Assembly: GCA_009760855.2 (NCBI GenBank)
Contig: WPIO01000020.1
Coordinates: 5,839,501 to 5,899,500 of the forward strand
Direction: 5' to 3'
DNA: 60,000 nt
DNA from: Cristatella mucedo
Lineage: Eukaryota > Bryozoa > Phylactolaemata > Cristatellidae
The position numbers and the translations under genes are program-made. The notes under the pieces are model-generated. The model saw only the letters and a program-made list of their open reading frames with translations, did not search any database and was not told the DNA's origin. Numbering within the stretch: position 1 is the first letter of the stretch; the number at the start of each line of letters is the position of its first letter. Of this stretch, positions 44,585 to 57,030 are shown in pieces.

Positions 44585-47310
44585 TAACGTATTGTATCTC
44601 CGTCTGTATCTCCACAAAGCCATACAGACTATGTGGGTGTTACGCAGAAGAGTTTTGTATAGTGCACTCACAGTCTGAGCGGCTTTCTGTGTGCATTCGG
44701 TAGCCAACAGACAGTCTCACGCAACGAAGAGAAAGTGGAAAGCATAGCAGAGTCGGGAGAGCGGTTGAGGTAGTGAGTAACAGGGAAGTGGCAGCTCATG
44801 ACCGCTGAAAACTATGAGTCATAGTCGGCAGCATGAGAGTAGTTGTCGTTGCGTAAGAATTGGGAAAGCGAGATCCACAGCCTAGGACCTGCTGAGCTAA
44901 AGCTTCTGATACCGAAGGTCTTTAAGCCGAGAAATGGAACAGCTAACTCATTTTCCACACAGGACCTGAGGGCGCTAAGAGGTTGAAACTAGAGCAGCAG
45001 CTAGGTACAAAGGCGCCAAGCCGTAGCGGACCTTGTGGGTCAGCGTAAGAACTTCTCTCTGTATCCGTTGCTCAACCGGCATCCATCCTAGCTCTTCTAG
45101 CAAAGGAGACACGTGGTCAAACGTCTAGAACTTGAAGACTAGCATTGCAGCCATATTCATAATCAGCTGCACTGGCCTAGTTGCTTTCTTTTGTAGCCCA
45201 GCAAAAATGGAATTACAATAATCAAGCCGAGACAGATTTAAGGAGCTAGTTAAGTTTTATGCAAGCCACTGTGGAAGACAGCTCCTATTCTTGGACAGGA
45301 ATCGGACGTGATGGCTAGCTGTAGAAGCAGGCTTCTGAATAAAGCTTTTAAAATTTAGGCAGCTGTCGGAAATGCCACCTAAATTTCTAGCAGATGGTTT
45401 TGGTCGCACAACAGCATCATCTATTAGATGAGTAATTCATTTTAATCCAGCCACACCCTTAGGGTGTCCTATGAGCAGCAGTTTGGTTTTATCGTCATTT
45501 AGTTCCAAGAAGTTTTCCGACATCCAGGATGTAATTTCGGCCAGGCAAGCATTCAGTTTCTCAGTTGCTACAGCAGACTCCGACGGATCGAATGACAAAT
45601 ACAGCTGAGTATCGTCAGCATAAAAGTGGTATCCTATTTCATGGGCCTTAATCACCTTTCCCAGAGTTTGTGTATTAATGGAGAACAGCAAGGGACCGAT
45701 TACGGACCCTGAGGGACTCCACGGGTCACCCGTCTCCTGTGTGAGACCTTACCCCCACACGACACGGATTGAAAGCAATCTGACAAGTGCGATTTAAGCC
45801 ACGCCAGTGCCTCGTCAACCAGACCGATTGTTGTTCTCAATCGTTCAAGTAGAACATCGGGATCAATGGTGTCAAAGGCAGCTAACAGATCTAGCAGAGC
45901 TAGGGCAGTGACATTCCCGTCATCGTTGCCACGTAGAATGTCATTGCTAACAAACTTTCAGTGGAGTGCTGCCTCTTGAATCCTGATTGAAATGCTTCTG
46001 ACATTTAATTCTTTTTTAATACGTTCGACCAGCTGCTTAGCAACAACTTTTTCCATAATCTTTGACAAGAAAGAAAGAAGGGAAACTAGGCGATAGCTTG
46101 CAAGGACCTCTGTAGCTAATCCAGGCTATGTAAGTATGGGTCTAATCATTGCCGATCTGAAGGACTTGGGTATGACCCCTTTTCCCAAAGAAGCATTAAA
46201 GCTCGGTTATGGCAGGGCTAAGTTGGAATGCCAGTGAAGACCACAGGGATGATTGAATAGGGTCTTCAGGAGGCTAAATCCTTTTGCTACACCTTATTAA
46301 GGGAGCCACGTCGCTGCAGAAACCTTGAAAAACCTTTTAAGGAAGGTCACAGGTTGTGATACTGCAATTGCTTTAGTCGGAGAGGGCTTTATGGAGGCAC
46401 GAATGAGCACAATTTTTCAGTAAATAAGAAAACTTTTCGGCTGAGCCCTTAATATCTGGGGGTCAGACCTCTCTGCGTTGGCCAGTAACTGGCTTACTGT
46501 CTTATAGATTTGCTTACTGTTCGACTGGCAGGAACTCTGTTTCTAGCGAAAAAGAAGCACTGGATTTTATAAGCTTCCGGATTGAAACTCGAAGAAATTC
46601 TTTGAAATTTACTAGATCTGCATCATACCCCAATTTCTAGAAACGAAGTTCAAGCCTGCGCTTTACATGGCGAATGTTTTGAATTGTATCCAAATTGAAA
46701 GGATTTTCCACTACTTTATACTCCGAAAATACGGGAAGCATGCTTGTCGAGAGCCAGTCTTTAGTGTCATGTTCACTGCATCAGAGAGGGTATCGACGCT
46801 GCCGGTCGAGTCAGAATGCAGATCAAGATACTTGCGCCGGGAACAGATTTCAAAAAGGTTTCTATGTCAACGCTTTGTGAGTTACGTCGCTTGACAAGTT
46901 CAACATTACCTTGTACGTACAATGGAACCGGAACAGCAAACGAGACCGAAAAATGATCTGAAAGGAGCAGCGGGCACACTACACGGTCAATTGGGAGGTC
47001 ATCCTTTGCGATCACGAGATCTATAATATGGCCGCCGACGTGGGTGGTGTGATTAGCGTGTTCCAAGCTGGAACAAGACGTCATCCAAGTTTCGGTAAGC
47101 AGAAATGCATATGGCTTCACCTGGACCACCTGATCGTGGATAAGTAACCCCTTGGTTTTTAGCGAGCGGACATTTAGTAGGTGGAATTTAAGAGGCTGTA
47201 AAACAACTGGGCGACGGAGATGAAGTGGCTTGTATTCACGTCGGCGTGTATCCGGCCCGGCAGATGCGGGCCCTTTGAATTTAAATTGGACCTTAGTAAA
47301 GGCCACTGGT
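44585..47310 (-). mobile_element. CR1-like LINE, longest copy
   Basis: Runs from the 3' end (TTGTATCTCCGTCTG) through the RT (ORF 45437-45691: [19 protein letters not shown], then [14 protein letters not shown]) to an endonuclease end (ORF 46773-47306: LLNVRSLKTK, FLLTETWM). The catalytic YADD is intact here. The endonuclease ORF jumps from TETWM to GHIIDLVIA, so the middle of the apurinic-type nuclease is deleted, and the remaining frame is broken many times. The element copies itself by target-primed reverse transcription; this copy cannot. Confidence 0.87.
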
Positions 47311-47496
47311 CAACGTTTCATAACGTGCTGATCCACGGCAGGTGAGCTACTACCGCAACGAGTACTATTCGGTGCCTTAAACTTACGGGTCGTAGGATTG
47401 ATAGCCGATGTGTTGGTGGGGTGAACTCAGAATGCATGAAGATTCTCACTTACCCTCCGAAGGAGGCCAGCCGGTAGGTGTCGACTAATGGCGACA

Positions 47497-48830
47497 TCAC
47501 ACCGTATGGTAAGCAGGTCCTGTTTTGTGTAGCATTTCCAAGGACAGCTCATAAATAGTCACAGCAAAGATAGCAGCGGCTGCTGTCAAATGGTAGTGTC
47601 CCATCCAAATTGCTAGACTAGTGTGGTTGTCAACGAACAGGTCCGGCTTGAGAGCCAGACCACCAGTAAGCGGGAAGGTGCGGCCTGCCGGCATACAGTT
47701 AAGCTCGGTGGCCGGAAGAGCTGCGATTAAGCGGCCCAGAACCAGATTGTGTCGGGCCCTATTTGCATGCAGCATCAGCCGGCAGTGGCTCAGCATGTCT
47801 CTGGCGGTTTCTGCCTCCGTGCAGCATGGACGGCAGCTGGTAACCGTCCCTGGGTATGCCCGACTCCTGGCAGAAGCCATTGCCAGCACCTCCAGGCGAG
47901 CTCGGTGCACGAACCGCCAAGCCCGGAACGACAGACCAAAACCCGTGGTCAAGAAGTGACTGTGAGTGGCGAATCTGTCCGTCGGCAGGCAGCGGCTGAC
48001 TCTGCCCTGTGCAGGCTGGGCCGCCCAAGCACGGCCTTCCACGAGCCTGGTGAAATTTGATAACCTCGTGATGACTTAGCCTAGCACGACCCAGTGCTCG
48101 ATGCCGTCAGGGCGGTTGGACACAGCCAGCACTTCGGGGCCTGTCCTCGAGAAGCAACCGGAGAGCCGTTTTAGGCACTCGCCTGCGCGACCATATCGAG
48201 ATCTGGCTAACTCTGTGCCAGGGCCAAAGGCTGCTGGGCTTAGGTAACGCGAACACTCCTCATCAGACGATGGCGTGCCATCCAGGCTGGTGACTGCACG
48301 GTCGAGTCTGTGACGGGCGACGTAACGGACGCTAGCGTTCTCGAGCGCAGCATGCGACTGGCTTTCGCAGCTCGTAGGATGGAGGCGTTCGCCCCGATGC
48401 GGATCAAGCTAAGCCCGCCCACAGAGGGAGGCGCAAACGGGAAATGCACGGATGCAAAGTTCGGCTGACCGGACGTGAAGCAGCATAGCTCCATCGGATC
48501 CTTTCAGACTGGTTTCAGAGCGGCCTTGGGCACAAGTAGCACCTGACAAAGGTAGTTAAACCGTGGCTGGAGGAAATTCTGCAAGGCATCAAACTATTGC
48601 CGAGGGGAGAGAAGGCTGGCCTGAAGCGGGTTAATGTCTCTTGCAAGAGTAGAACATGTCTACTCTATTTCAGCCCTAGGCTGCCCGAGACCCTGCGGGG
48701 CTTCAAGGTAAGCCACTGACTCGGTCTCCGGCAGCTCGAGAATTCACTGGTCATGTAGGGGGATTGAGGTGGACACGGCCTTTGCACCCTTTTGGGCGAT
48801 GATAAAGCACTTCACAGGCCGGACTGCATG
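47497..48830 (-). mobile_element. LINE with restriction-like endonuclease (R2/NeSL-type) remnant
   Basis: Minus-strand ORF (47497-48042, 181 residues) has FVHRARLEVL, a CRPCC..E..RDMLSHC zinc-knuckle, RHNLVLGRL, then LALKPDLFVD, the order seen after the RT in R2/NeSL-type LINEs, where the last part belongs to the PD-(D/E)XK endonuclease. A second ORF (48240-48494) has GGLSLIRIGANASILRAAK, the thumb-proximal segment. Further right, decayed codons match the palm/thumb. Distinct clade from all other LINEs here. Its polymerase core is missing from the window. Confidence 0.75.
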
Positions 48831-48839
48831 CTATATATG

Positions 48840-48843
<4 letters not shown>

Positions 48844-48884
<41 letters not shown>

Positions 48885-48898
48885 GTAAGTGTGTGTGG
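48844..48898. repeat. (GT)n microsatellite
   Basis: GT dinucleotide run with two interruptions. Confidence 0.95.
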
Positions 48899-48904
48899 AA
48901 ATGT

Positions 48905-48978
48905 ATATATAGTTCATTTGTTCAGCGCCCTAAGAGAACTTAATCTCTATTCTAGTGCTTTACATAAGCCATGGGTCT
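48905..48978 (-). mobile_element. L2-like LINE 3' tail
   Basis: CAGCGCCCTAAGAGAACTTAATCTCTATTCTAGTGCTTTACAT matches the conserved tail; the GT run is on its 3' side, as with the (AT)n at 2.2 kb. Confidence 0.7.
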
Positions 48979-48979
48979 C

Positions 48980-50195
48980 TCGCCTGAGACCTCTGTTATT
49001 GAATACATTCACATTGACCAAGAGCGAAGAAAGCTCATTAATCGCTGAATCAAACCGGCGAGGCAAATATTTCAGTGTACTAAGGCTGATACTGAAGGTG
49101 AATGCAACAAACTCGTTTACTCATGCTTAGCTCTATAATTTCTCGACTCAGCAAAGCTTTCCTTCAAGAAGGCAACTGCGGCCGGAACCCCTTTAATTTA
49201 AAGCCCGATCATAATTCGTGCAATAACCTTACTGCCTACCTAATCACACATAGCCATTGCCATGAGCGTCGGCTTGACACGGCTATTTCATCGGTCGCTC
49301 TCAGGTCAAAACCAGCAGCAGACTTCGTAGTTCATTATCACTGACTTTTCAAATAGTTCATGTCTGAAACAGAGACGTATAGATAGGCTTGCTCAGCGGC
49401 TTTGCTCCTAATGCGTATCAAAAGCCTCGTGTGGTTCAAAGCAGCTTTCAGATTGAAATGCTGGATTGCTAGCTGAATGCTTTTTGAAACTTTGCAATGG
49501 ATCTTGATGTGGGGAACCTCACTTTTAAGCTAAGACCAACAGCAATAAAAAATGTACCACGCTAGAGATGACACGAGGGGGGCGAGAATCAGACGAGATT
49601 GCGTTTCGAACCAGCCAATTCCATTAACGGCACCTATTACATTAGCAATCCCTTGATGAGGTCTCAGGAAGATTTAAAAGAACTGGGTTGGGTTACTAAA
49701 AAAAGAACCTATAACGATGGGCTTGCGGTTCTGGTCGGCCGGACGCTTAGCAAAAAGCCGGTACACACGTCAGTTATTTCGGAGCATTATGCGATGCAGG
49801 AGGGAGAGACATAGAGACTTTAGGCTTTGAGACAAAGAGATATCTTAGGCAAACGGCGTACCTTCGGTATCGTTGCGGCGAGGTGCTGGCCAGATAGAAG
49901 GCGCAAAATTATTCCTTACCGCAACGTGTGCTTTAACTTGCCCCTCCCTAAAGTGTTTCCGCGATTCTTGAGTCAGGACACTAATGCTTGTTATCAAAAT
50001 CTTAATAACAAGTCATATGAAGCTTTAATTCGCGCCATTGCAGGTAGCTGCAAGTAAAGCAATAACGGAACGTTGGTTACGAGCAAGGCATCCTTATTAA
50101 CCAAGCGTGCAATATCACCCACTCATGACAATGCTTACATAAGCACAGAAAATAAATCAACAAAGCACTCAGTTTTACTTGGTTAGTAAAACTTT
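48980..50195. other. No recognisable gene
   Basis: Short ORFs only (49102, 49599, 49827); none has recognisable features. Confidence 0.4.
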
Positions 50196-50204
50196 CGGGA
50201 ATTA

Positions 50205-50375
50205 ACATATTTTGCATGTCACCCCTAATCATGCTATTCTTGTTGTCAAGTCAGCACGCTACCGTTAACTATTAGATTGGGCTTCCTCTGCAGCCAATGC
50301 AAAGTGCCTAGAATGAGAGTTCGCTGAGAGCACTTTATCAAATGTATTCTTTTATTATTATTCTTATTATTATCG
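50205..50375 (+). mobile_element. L2-like LINE 3' tail
   Basis: TGCATGTCACCCCTAATCATG, then AAAGTGCCTAGAATGAGAG and an (ATT)n end: a plus-strand tail. Confidence 0.7.
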
Positions 50376-50379
50376 TGAC

Positions 50380-51675
50380 TCAGGAGTAGGTAAATGCTAA
50401 AATACACTAAAAAGGTAAACTCACTGGATATCTATACAAACGCATACTAAGCTGTCTATGAGGAGCGGATATGATTTTAACTCTTTTTTGGCTATCATGA
50501 AATTGGTATATTACAAGAAGTCGATGCTAATTAAATGCTTTACTCGCAAAATAAATGAAGTCAACGAAAGACTCGAATATAGATAGACATGCAACCTCTC
50601 TACCTGAGTTGAAAGCCTGTGCCGTTCGATGGAAGGCTTGAGAAGAAATTTAGTCAGACAGATGAAGTAAGAGATGGCGGAACCTTAAGGTGCCCAACAG
50701 AAAGTTGAAGCAGGCATAATGCATGACAGTCAGTCAGTGATGAGCGTAGATTAGCATAGAATTAGGTTGAAATGGCGTATATGGGAGGTAAGATTGGTTG
50801 CCAAATTTTAAACGGACGGTAACTGACTTATTGCTCGCCCAAGGAGCCCAGACTTGAGCATGGTACAGACACCGCTTTTCATGTAAAGGCATATCGTAGC
50901 TCGTCACTTACAACTGCACACATAAGCTAATAAAATAAATTCATACGAACGAATCATCGCTATAAAAAACGATTGGCCAAGTTACCTTTCTTTTCATTTA
51001 TTCTTTTTTTGCATGGTAATACTTTAGAGCCACATGTAGAAAATAGTCGTGCCAGCTATTACACTCAATCTGAAAGCATGGTATCAAAAAGAACAGAGAT
51101 TGGTTAGAGGCACGGCTAAGTGACGGGAGTCCTTTTGTGCAAGTGGACATCCTAAGAGCAATTACTTCATTTAAATAAGCCCGGAAAAAAGAGAAGATCA
51201 GATTAACATTGAGTAAACTAGCTTTCCAGTCGATTTTCTGAATGCATGCGCTAGAATGCCTGTGCAGGCGTAAGAGAATTAGTGTAACGTCGAAGGGATG
51301 AAATGAGAATCATTGACATTGGATTCAATGCGATAATGGAAATCTTCTTGAATACATTAGAGGTCACTTTTTAGCCGTAAATTGGCAAGCGGTCTTCCTC
51401 AAACGATCGCCAGCCAGTGCTGAATAGGAGGCTGTGGTATCTGGATGAGCTTTCAGGTGCAGGTAGTGACGCTCGACCTTCCGCGTCTGGTGATGCTTGA
51501 CCTTCCGCGTCTGAGTGGCTAATTGCTCTGCAATACAATTCCTAGTATTGTGTTCATACATTTCCAGGAATCCGTTAGTGATGCTCCATGTTGCTGAAAC
51601 ACCACTGACTCTTCAGCCCACTAGCACAGTCTTAGTCTATTGCTAGCTTGCCTGGCTTAGTTTCGTGACCTTCGC
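50380..51675. other. No recognisable gene
   Basis: Only a short direct repeat (GACCTTCCGCGTCTG, near 51474 and 51499) stands out. Confidence 0.4.
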
Positions 51676-51680
51676 TTCCC

Positions 51681-51840
51681 TGTCTGTCTGTCTGTCTAGT
51701 TCTTGGTCTCTCGGTCAATCTTTCTCTCTGTCTCTCCGTATCTGTCTATCTGGCACTCTCTGTCTTTTTTAGTCTCTTTCTTTGTCAGTCTCTGTCTCTA
51801 CCTATATCTCTGTCTCTCTGTCTATATGTCTATGTCTCTG

Positions 51841-51907
<67 letters not shown>

Positions 51908-51976
51908 CTTTATCTCTCTCAGTCTCTCTCTCTGAGTCTATCTCTGTCTCTATTTCTGTCTCGGTCTCTGTCTCTG

Positions 51977-52041
<65 letters not shown>

Positions 52042-52074
52042 ATGCCTGTCTGTGTCTGTCTGTCTCTCTCTCTT

Positions 52075-52130
<56 letters not shown>

Positions 52131-52145
52131 TCTCTCTCTCCCTCC

Positions 52146-52176
<31 letters not shown>

Positions 52177-52212
52177 GGTCTGTCTCTCTCTCTTTCTCTA
52201 TCTCTCTCTTGT
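51681..52212. repeat. CT-rich low-complexity tract
   Basis: About 530 bases of TCTC with TCTG variants, almost free of purines other than scattered G. The long Ser/Leu-rich ORFs across it are artefacts. Confidence 0.97.
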
Positions 52213-52499
52213 GGTCATCTCACAGAGGCAACTCCAAGATTCCTATTAAGCATTTCTAACTATGCTGTCGAATGCCAGAAGGTAAAAATAGAATGACTCT
52301 GCCGCCTGACGGAGTTGCCTAGAAAATTACCACAGTAGCTGTCAATCCATTTGCAGCCAGAACTATATGATGGCAAAGCACTGAAACAACTACCAACGAC
52401 CTATACTGTGCACCGACCGTCTTTAACTCAGCTGAGAAACTGCATTTAATAGATAGTATATCAAGCTTGCACTATCAGTCCTACATTTAACTAGGGGCT

Positions 52500-52876
52500 C
52501 TCTAGCCCCATCGGCATTCACCGGCCTCCACTTATTCACCGACCGAACTCCCTCCTGACTTGCGTCAAAACATCCCATGACTCTACCACATCTAAAAAGA
52601 ACTTAAAAACACACATATTTAGGACAGCATTTAGAGGGTCCCTATGTATCGTCCTTCATTTGCTTATGCGTGCTGACACTGTGCATGCGGACATTAACCA
52701 CACTTGAATGCTGACCCTGTGCATGTCACCCCTAACCATGTTATTCATGTTTATCAAGCATGATATGACTCACCATTCAATCGCGCTTCTCTTTGCAGCA
52801 AATGTGAAGCGTCTAGAAAAAGATTGAGTTCTCTGAGGGAGCTTTATCAAGTGCATTATTATTGTGTTATTATTAC
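52500..52876 (+). mobile_element. L2-like LINE 3' fragment
   Basis: Plus strand: CGAACTCCCTCCTGACTTGCG and CTAAAAAGAACTTAAAAACACACAT encode the 'NSLP..LKTHIF' end, followed by the full tail (52806-52843 degenerate stem-loop) and ATTATT. Confidence 0.82.
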
Positions 52877-53136
52877 CCATGTAGCCCACACTAGGGACTA
52901 GACGCAGATTTGGCAAGAGCATGTTGCTACCCCCAAGCCTCTCACTAGCAAGCACTAGCTTTACGTCTTAACCGTCGCATCTGTGACTTTCTTATTCAAG
53001 CTACGCGATTGCTGCATGCTATGGTCGATATTTCGCTTTTTGATTACGGTTGAATTATTAAAAATAATTACATTGAAAATTTCTTATTTGCATTTTCATT
53101 AAACTCTGTAGATAAACTAATATTAACTGATTCAGC

Positions 53137-53280
53137 AGCCTCCTTTGTATGGCGGATGGAGACCTTAACGGCCATCGCCACTGCTTCCAGTTGGCAATAA
53201 AGGATCATTGCACAATTCGAACTCAACCTTGGTCGTCAAGAGTGAGCACTTTGCCTCTCGCAAAACGGTAGCTTGAAATC
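53137..53280 (-). mobile_element. tRNA-derived SINE, diverged
   Basis: GCCACTGCTTCCAG.TGGCAATAAAGGATC and a decayed B box in CACAATTCGAACTCAACC on the opposite strand. Confidence 0.6.
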
Positions 53281-53307
53281 CAATGCATATAATATTAATA
53301 GTATACT

Positions 53308-53476
53308 ATCTGATTTAACAGCCTTTTTTGTATAGCAACAGGTGAGTCTTTATGAATATTACCACCGCTTGCAGTGGCGACAAAGGATCGCCCACCGCAG
53401 GATTCAAACCCACGACCTCGGGGCCGAGGTAATGAAAAGCAACCGTCTTACCTAGTGAGTCATAATGGCTTACCAC
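53308..53476 (-). mobile_element. tRNA-derived SINE
   Basis: Minus strand B box GGTTTGAATCC and A-box-like text beside TTACCTAGTGAGTCATAATGG; body GCCACTGCAAGCGGTGG on the minus strand. Adjacent to a second, older copy on its left. Confidence 0.75.
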
Positions 53477-53479
53477 TTA

Positions 53480-55645
53480 TATTGATGATGGCAAATCGCG
53501 TTGGCTAGTTTTTGTGTACATTAAAAACATCCTCTTCGTCAGTTCAGTCAGTATAGTCAGGAATTTTATTTTACAAAAAAATATCCTTAAAGCCGTTACT
53601 GGTTTTGTGCAATGCATCTAGGAGAATTTGGATTAGCTCATTCCCTAGTTCTTTTTTCCTCTTCCGCTGGCCTATTTTTTACTTCTAGCATGTCGCTACC
53701 CTATCAGTGTCAAGTCTATTTGAATCCTGAAAAATATGAGGTACAGAATTTGCTGTGGAAATGTTGTGTGTCCTACTGTCATTAATTGTAACGGCAGTCA
53801 AGCATACTTCTTTTTATTTTCTGCCTGCAGTTTGGTTAAAAGACTCGCCTGTATGAAGATAACATGTTCATATTGAGAAGGCTTTGATATTTACTACCGA
53901 ATATACCAGTTTATACCCCTTAACCTACGTGAATTTGAAGTAAACTTGCTTTAATTATTAATAAAAACCAGAGAACAATAGTTCGACGTGCCCTTTAATA
54001 GCAAGCTTTTAAAAATAAGAATACCTTAAGGAATTGTAACTATTCTGATGAAAGATTCTCATTAAAAGTTTTCACTTGCGAAATGTATGTTGTCCTGTCT
54101 ACCGTCACTCAACTCAGCCACATGCTAAAATGGATGTGATGTAAATGCATTGATTATTTCATCAATTATTTTTTCTGAATGGTTTTTTTTGAACAGCGAT
54201 TTAGGTACCATAAGTATTTGGCAAAATACGTGTTTAATTAGTTTTTCATTGAAACACATTTCATCGGTGTGTGGTTTTATTGCATCTGTGGTTGGCATAG
54301 TAAAATCATTATTATTTGCTATTTAAATGCTATAACCTGCCGTATCTTTTATTTTATAGCAAGCAGGATCCGACAGAGAGACAGGTGTGCTGATAATTGG
54401 TCTAGAACTGTTTAGCTCTTCAGCCAAGAAAGCTCTCTACCACAGGCTTGAATCCACTTCATTCCGGCAACTCTAACCCAGTTATTTCTTATGTAAACTA
54501 CGTGTCTTTGAACATTCTTTTATCAGTGGACCAAATCAAGTGCTAGCTTTTATTTTTGAATAGCAAAGTTGAGGAAACTTTTCTTATAAGTACTTCAAGG
54601 TATAACGTCTTGGTATCAGTGCCTTTACGTAGTTTTTCATTAGTCCTAGCTTTATGTGCAAGAGAGTTTTTACCACTTTCTTACTGTCAACAAGAGGAGG
54701 TGTTCGTACCCTGTCACTTCCAGGCACAAAATGCACTCGCTCTGGCCAGTCTTTCTTTCGTTAATGAAGAGCATCAGCACGATGACTCCATAGACATAGC
54801 AATCACGATTATTGTATGAAGCCACCTTGAAGTCCAAGAAGAGTGTCCAAGACCTGTAAATTACCACATATCTACAACTGGTGTTGATCATGTTGTATTT
54901 CATCAACAAGTGTTTTTTATGATTCTGTAAATCTCTTTCACTTGCACAGAATGTGCAGGTGGTAACGAGAAAAGCTCGTTTCAATTGAGAAGTAAAACTC
55001 CGTTTAAATTAAAGTTCAATGAACTAATGAAGAGTCTCCACTGAGTATGATATTAGCTCTTTCCTTCAAGCTGACATAAACTTCAACATTGCTGCAATAG
55101 ACTGGTAAATCCTTCGTTGAACATTATCGAAGGAACTTTTTACGATGTCTATACCATGAAAACCAAGTAACCGGCGCAAGAAGACATTTTTCTTTTAATC
55201 TAAAACCAAGTTTATCGGACTCTTGAGGCAGGTCCATGTGTCTTCTAAATCACTAAGATTAAATTGTGGCATTAGTTTATGCGATGGAAAACTAAAAATG
55301 TATAGTTGACATCAAAATCACCTTAAGTTGAACTCGAATCACTGTCAGTCAATATATCATCTAGTGTAACCGATGGAACCGGAACTTTTTTCCACCTCAT
55401 CCCTTGGGGTTAAATGGTCGCCTTGCTGGCGGTAGATTTCGATATCCAATATTAAGCTTATTCTTCTTATTGAAGCCCAGTACGTTAGTGATGCAAAATA
55501 ACAATCCGAAACAGGGTCAGTAGTTTTTCTCTCTCCGAATCATCGTCACTCCAAATGGCATGCATTTGCTTTGACCTTTTGGCTATTGTCTCAAGTTTTT
55601 TACTCACAGCTTGCACACAATATTTAAATTAAAATTAAATTAAAT
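53480..55645. other. No recognisable gene
   Basis: AT-rich sequence. The overlapping ORFs near 54556-54984 lie on both strands without any domain and are not supported. Confidence 0.45.
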
Positions 55646-55647
55646 AC

Positions 55648-55815
55648 TAGCTCATTTGGCAGCCTCTTCTGTATAGCGACAGGAGAGCCTTTAAAGCTAT
55701 CGCCACCGCTTGCAGTAGCGATAAAGGATAGCTCACCATAGGATGAGAACAGACAACCTCGGGACCGAGGTCGTGAAAAGCAACCGCCTTACCTAGTGCG
55801 CCGTCACGGCTCACC
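55648..55815 (-). mobile_element. tRNA-derived SINE
   Basis: TTACCTAGTGCGCCGTCACGG (A box on the minus strand, 55792-55803), GCCACCGCTTGCAGTAGCG body; the B box is decayed. Confidence 0.75.
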
Positions 55816-55819
55816 CCCT

Positions 55820-56470
55820 GTCTTGTCCTCATCTTCATTTCGCATCTAAATTTTAGGCATTATAGCACTGTTTGATGAATCAAATGATCAGTAGCCGCTG
55901 TTTTTTCGTCGAAAATCCTGTTCAGATGTAGTAGAATATATGTGGACAGTTCCTATACTTTCATAGCATTATAAATCACAAATGTCCATTCATCAAGCAG
56001 CTAAATCAGCCAAAAATGGCTTATTGTAATGAAAAATTAGTGCACAACATTTCCGTCATTAAGTGACTAGTAACAACTAAACTTAATGAAAGTCAATTTC
56101 ATAATACGCAATGAGTAATGTTAAAATGCACCCTATCTTTCATAAAAAAAATCTAATAAATTTGACAAGCAAAATAAAATATACCATAAATCATTTGCGA
56201 TATTAATTTGGAAATTGAAAACAAATGCCAGCCAACTGGCACTAAGCAGAGCAGAGTTACTTGGAACGAACATTGCCTTTTATTCTTGTGCGGCCGTGTT
56301 CAAAAACTCTGTTCAGAAGTTCTTTTGCTCTCAGAATAATATACCATACTGTCTAAGAGAGAATATTGTGACACATTCTAATATCTCTTTAGCTAAGCGT
56401 AAGACAGCTTGAGTTTAAAGTGATAAGCATTATTATTTGTAGTTCAGCGTAGCGTCGTTTATGATTATCT
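55820..56470. other. No recognisable gene
   Basis: AT-rich; nothing recognised. Confidence 0.4.
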
Positions 56471-56479
56471 GCTGATCAT

Positions 56480-56740
56480 GGCACTTGTATGCATACCGGT
56501 AGCTATGCTTGCTTCATGTATTGCTGACATCCGTGAATGGATGGCAGCGAAATATCTTAAATTGAATGACGACATAACCACTTTACTAGTTACGGGCAAA
56601 CCAAAAGTGATTCCGAAAGTGAAAAACCTAAAGCTCAAAACTGGCTCCGCTAGCACATCTCCTTTTGAATCTGAACGGAGTCTCGTGGTGTATGTGAAAC
56701 GCCTGAATAGAAATAAGGTCTCTGACGGTTGCTATTCAAA
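56480..56740 (+). mobile_element. L2-like LINE, RT fragment fused to 3' tail
   Basis: ORF 56478-56762 encodes CIADIREWMAAKYLKLNDD, then TTLLVTGKPK, the segment just after the YADD box. It jumps to the 3' tail (GTGAAACGCCTGAATAG), so the thumb region is deleted. Confidence 0.8.
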
Positions 56741-56870
56741 ATATTTTTATTTATTTATTTAAACGCGCCCCGAAGTGTGGTAAAACGGCAGCGCCAGATA
56801 GACCAGCCAGATCGCAGCGCATAATCAATGTTCGTGATAATACAACCATGTGATAATCGATGGCCATATA

Positions 56871-57030
56871 TAATAATAATAATAATGCACTTCATAAAGC
56901 GCCCTCAGAGAACTCAATCTTGCTCTAGGAACTTTACATTTGCTGCAAAGTAAAACGCAATTGAATCGTGAGTAATATCATGCTTGATAAACCACATGGA
57001 TTACATAGTTAGGGGTGACATCAGGAGCTT
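56871..57030 (-). mobile_element. L2-like LINE 3' tail
   Basis: (AAT)n, then GCACTTCATAAAGCGCCCTC and GTTAGGGGTGACATCA. The copy stops there. Confidence 0.78.

Noticed and set aside
51703-52296. Ser/Leu-rich ORFs of 155-197 residues
   Set aside because: Produced by the CT-rich tract.
54556-54984. Pair of overlapping ORFs (87 and 104 residues) on opposite strands
   Set aside because: Neither has a domain, a signal or repeat support; lengths are within chance for open AT-rich DNA.
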